In this document: piece after piece, positions 62,963 through 64,000 of the stretch
How positions within the stretch are numbered: position 1 is the first letter of the stretch
How the letters are laid out: every line of letters starts with the position of its first letter
Assembly: GCF_024305035.1 (NCBI RefSeq)
Contig: NZ_JAMWZB010000006.1
Span: forward strand, 98,574 to 162,573
Reading direction: 5' to 3'
Origin: Algoriphagus sp.
Lineage (GTDB): Bacteria > Bacteroidota > Bacteroidia > Cytophagales > Cyclobacteriaceae
DNA length: 64,000 bases
Notes under the pieces: model-generated
The model's database searches: none
Told to the model about the DNA's origin: nothing
What the model saw: only the letters and a program-made list of their open reading frames with translations
Position numbers and translations under genes: made by a program

Positions 62963-63220
62963 TCAACCACCTATTTCTCGCTCCTTATTTTGACAAAATT
63001 CGCATTCGCCAGATGAATCAAGGTAATTAGTCTTAGCCCATCCACATTGATTGTCACAAATCCTTTTCTCAAATGGTCCAGCCCCCCAAGTTGGAACATC
63101 TACACAGGAAACTGTTGTACTAATTTGATCTGGTTTACAGACCACATCTCCGAAAGTTTCAAATTTATTCAAAAATAAAAGACCTATACTTAAGAATAAC
63201 GATAGAGTTAAATTTTTCAT
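62963..63220 (-). CDS. Secreted six-cysteine mini-protein, 85 aa
   Basis: A small exported protein: signal peptide MKNLTLSLFLSIGLLFLNK (about 1-22), then a mature part of about 63 residues with six Cys at 28, 39, 55, 59, 73 and 76 (spacing C-x10-C-x15-C-x3-C-x13-C-x2-C), ending EREIGG. No family recognised; the architecture recalls the NVEALA-type small exported peptides of Bacteroidota, though the NVEALA motif itself is absent. A consensus promoter, a 5' hairpin and a terminator flank it, which supports real expression. Placed directly upstream of propeller lipoprotein genes. Confidence 0.75.
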   Translation of the reverse strand: MKNLTLSLFLSIGLLFLNKFETFGDVVCKPDQISTTVSCVDVPTWGAGPFEKRICDNQCGWAKTNYLDSSGECEFCQNKEREIGG

Positions 63221-63241
63221 TTTGAAAGAAGTTACGTTGGT

Positions 63242-63264
63242 GAGCCCTAAAACCCGGCGGGCTC
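63242..63264 (-). promoter_or_regulatory. 5' leader hairpin of the mini-protein gene
   Basis: GAGCCC/GGGCTC (63259-63264 with 63242-63247) in the leader between promoter and start codon. GC-rich in an AT-rich setting; may stabilise the message or regulate translation. Confidence 0.5.
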
Positions 63265-63316
63265 TTTACCGGTTGAAAAATACTGTCGATTGGCCAATAC
63301 CTTGATCTTTCGTTAG

Positions 63317-63348
63317 CCAATATAGACTTCATAAGATACCAATCCAAA
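63317..63348 (-). promoter_or_regulatory. Promoter of the mini-protein gene
   Basis: On the minus strand TTTG (63345-63348) and TATATTGG (63317-63324, one mismatch from TAnnTTTG) are exactly 20 bases apart. The resulting leader is about 90 bases and contains the hairpin at 63242-63264. Confidence 0.6.
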
Positions 63349-63469
63349 TAAAAATCAGAAGAAAAAAAAAGGAATTAGTTTCATAAACTACTGATTTTCA
63401 GTTATAAAAATTTAATCAATTGACAAAGACATAGTTAATAAAACTTACTAGACTTTCACTATCAGGCAC

Positions 63470-63970
63470 TTACCATATTGGCCAAGACCAGGAAATTGGT
63501 CTTTTATTCGGTAAAATAACCTCTTCATACCTTCGGATTCGGATTGTGCCTCTAGCATTTCCTTCCATCTGATCATAGAGTCTATTCATCTCCTGAATGG
63601 TCGCAAGTTCCAATTTCACCCGTACAATTCCCTCCGACCGCATATTCAAAACGGTAGCTGCACTACGGGAAAGATCAATGATCCTAAGTGAGCTCTTGGG
63701 TAATCGATCATTGATCCGCACCCAAACCGTATCTCCAGTATCCAGTCGAGTCACCTTCACCCGCGTGTCAAAAGGCAGATATTTATGCGCCGCCGTCAGG
63801 CTGTCCATGTGAAAAATCTCCCCATTAGCCGTTTGCCGCAAATGAAAGCGCTTACCATAAAAACTCGCCCATCCCGTCTGAATCTGTAACGAATCTGCTC
63901 CCTGAGCCAAGCTACCAGGGCAAAGCCCGAAAATCAGAAACAGGAGAAAAAGAAATGGTTTTTTTTTCAT
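63470..63970 (-). CDS. RlpA-like double-psi beta-barrel protein
   Basis: A 166-residue exported protein with a Sec signal peptide (MKKKPFLFLLFLIFGLCPGSLAQ, cut here to FLFLLFLIFGLCPGS) and the RlpA double-psi beta-barrel domain: GWASFYGKRFHLRQTANGE, LPFDTRVKVTRLDTG and the conserved VRINDRLP...RIIDLSRSAA segment (cores VWVRINDRLP and RIIDLSRSAA). RlpA proteins bind or cleave peptidoglycan glycans lacking stem peptides at the septum. The C-terminal SPOR domain found in enterobacterial RlpA is absent. Transcribed alone on the minus strand near the right edge. Confidence 0.88.
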   Translation of the reverse strand: MKKKPFLFLLFLIFGLCPGSLAQGADSLQIQTGWASFYGKRFHLRQTANGEIFHMDSLTAAHKYLPFDTRVKVTRLDTGDTVWVRINDRLPKSSLRIIDLSRSAATVLNMRSEGIVRVKLELATIQEMNRLYDQMEGNARGTIRIRRYEEVILPNKRPISWSWPIW

Positions 63971-64000
63971 CAGCAGGGCAAAGTCAACAAAAATGCCAAT

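Noticed and set aside
63165..63347. Frame overlapping the mini-protein leader
   Set aside because: No signal peptide or family; it covers the promoter and leader of the mini-protein gene and is most likely chance.
1..64000. CRISPR array, insertion sequence or prophage
   Set aside because: No regularly spaced repeats, no transposase or integrase domains and no phage structural genes were seen.

Overview
The window looks like a chromosomal segment of a member of the Bacteroidota, most likely order Cytophagales near Cyclobacteriaceae/Algoriphagus (inference from family content; no marker comparison could be run). Supporting signs are promoters of the TTTG-N20-TAnnTTTG type upstream of rpsT, rplM and the tRNA, a tRNA gene without an encoded CCA, many families typical of the phylum (DUF349, DUF5687, LytS/LytTR pair, secreted Gfo/Idh/MocA oxidoreductase, E1 alpha-beta fusion, 6-bladed beta-propeller lipoproteins), and little visible Shine-Dalgarno signal.

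Layout. 0-7.6 kb: the 3' end of a gene that may be a tagaturonate-reductase-like dehydrogenase, an MtfA-like peptidase, the run pheT - coiled-coil protein - zapA - rny, a DUF1684 protein, radC and rpsT. 7.6-8.7 kb: a gene desert with a 42-nt polypyrimidine tract. 8.7-15.5 kb: aminotransferase, membrane metallophosphoesterase, a decayed gene translationally coupled to an intact 56-aa membrane protein, ettA, DUF349 and DUF2795 proteins. 15.5-20.4 kb: LiaF-like protein with LytS/LytTR two-component system, ispD, a structured intergenic region, queA. 20.6-27.3 kb: ABC permease, recA, DUF3108 protein, PhoB/PhoR-like pair, a lipoprotein pseudogene broken by a 13-bp tandem duplication, RluA-type pseudouridine synthase. 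27.4-31.5 kb: rplM-rpsI-rpsB-tsf and, convergent, pgk.

31.5-37.5 kb: a tightly packed seven-gene minus-strand run (enoyl-CoA hydratase, recQ, unknown protein, Nudix, thioesterase, TPR lipoprotein, Sua5/TsaC). 38-46.5 kb: beta-barrel protein, GNAT and phoH, a DUF62 SAM hydrolase, monooxygenase, tRNA-Leu(CAA), an ABC exporter with a DUF5687 permease, nitroreductase, Tat-exported oxidoreductase, lipoprotein. 46.9-64 kb: fused alpha/beta 2-oxoacid dehydrogenase E1, Tat-exported GH5 glycosidase, beta-barrel protein, thioredoxin-fold-like protein with a beta-propeller lipoprotein, an RND efflux operon (adaptor plus two permeases, no outer-membrane channel), a thioesterase, then a visibly AT-rich island with two more beta-propeller lipoproteins and a secreted six-cysteine mini-protein, and finally an RlpA-like protein.

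Most of the window is conserved housekeeping content. The best candidate for something poorly described is the 60.6-63.4 kb island: a small secreted Cys-rich protein with its own consensus promoter, structured leader and terminator, placed directly upstream of propeller lipoproteins; a related propeller lipoprotein plus redox-fold protein sits on the other side of the RND operon. No CRISPR array, insertion sequence, prophage or rRNA was seen.
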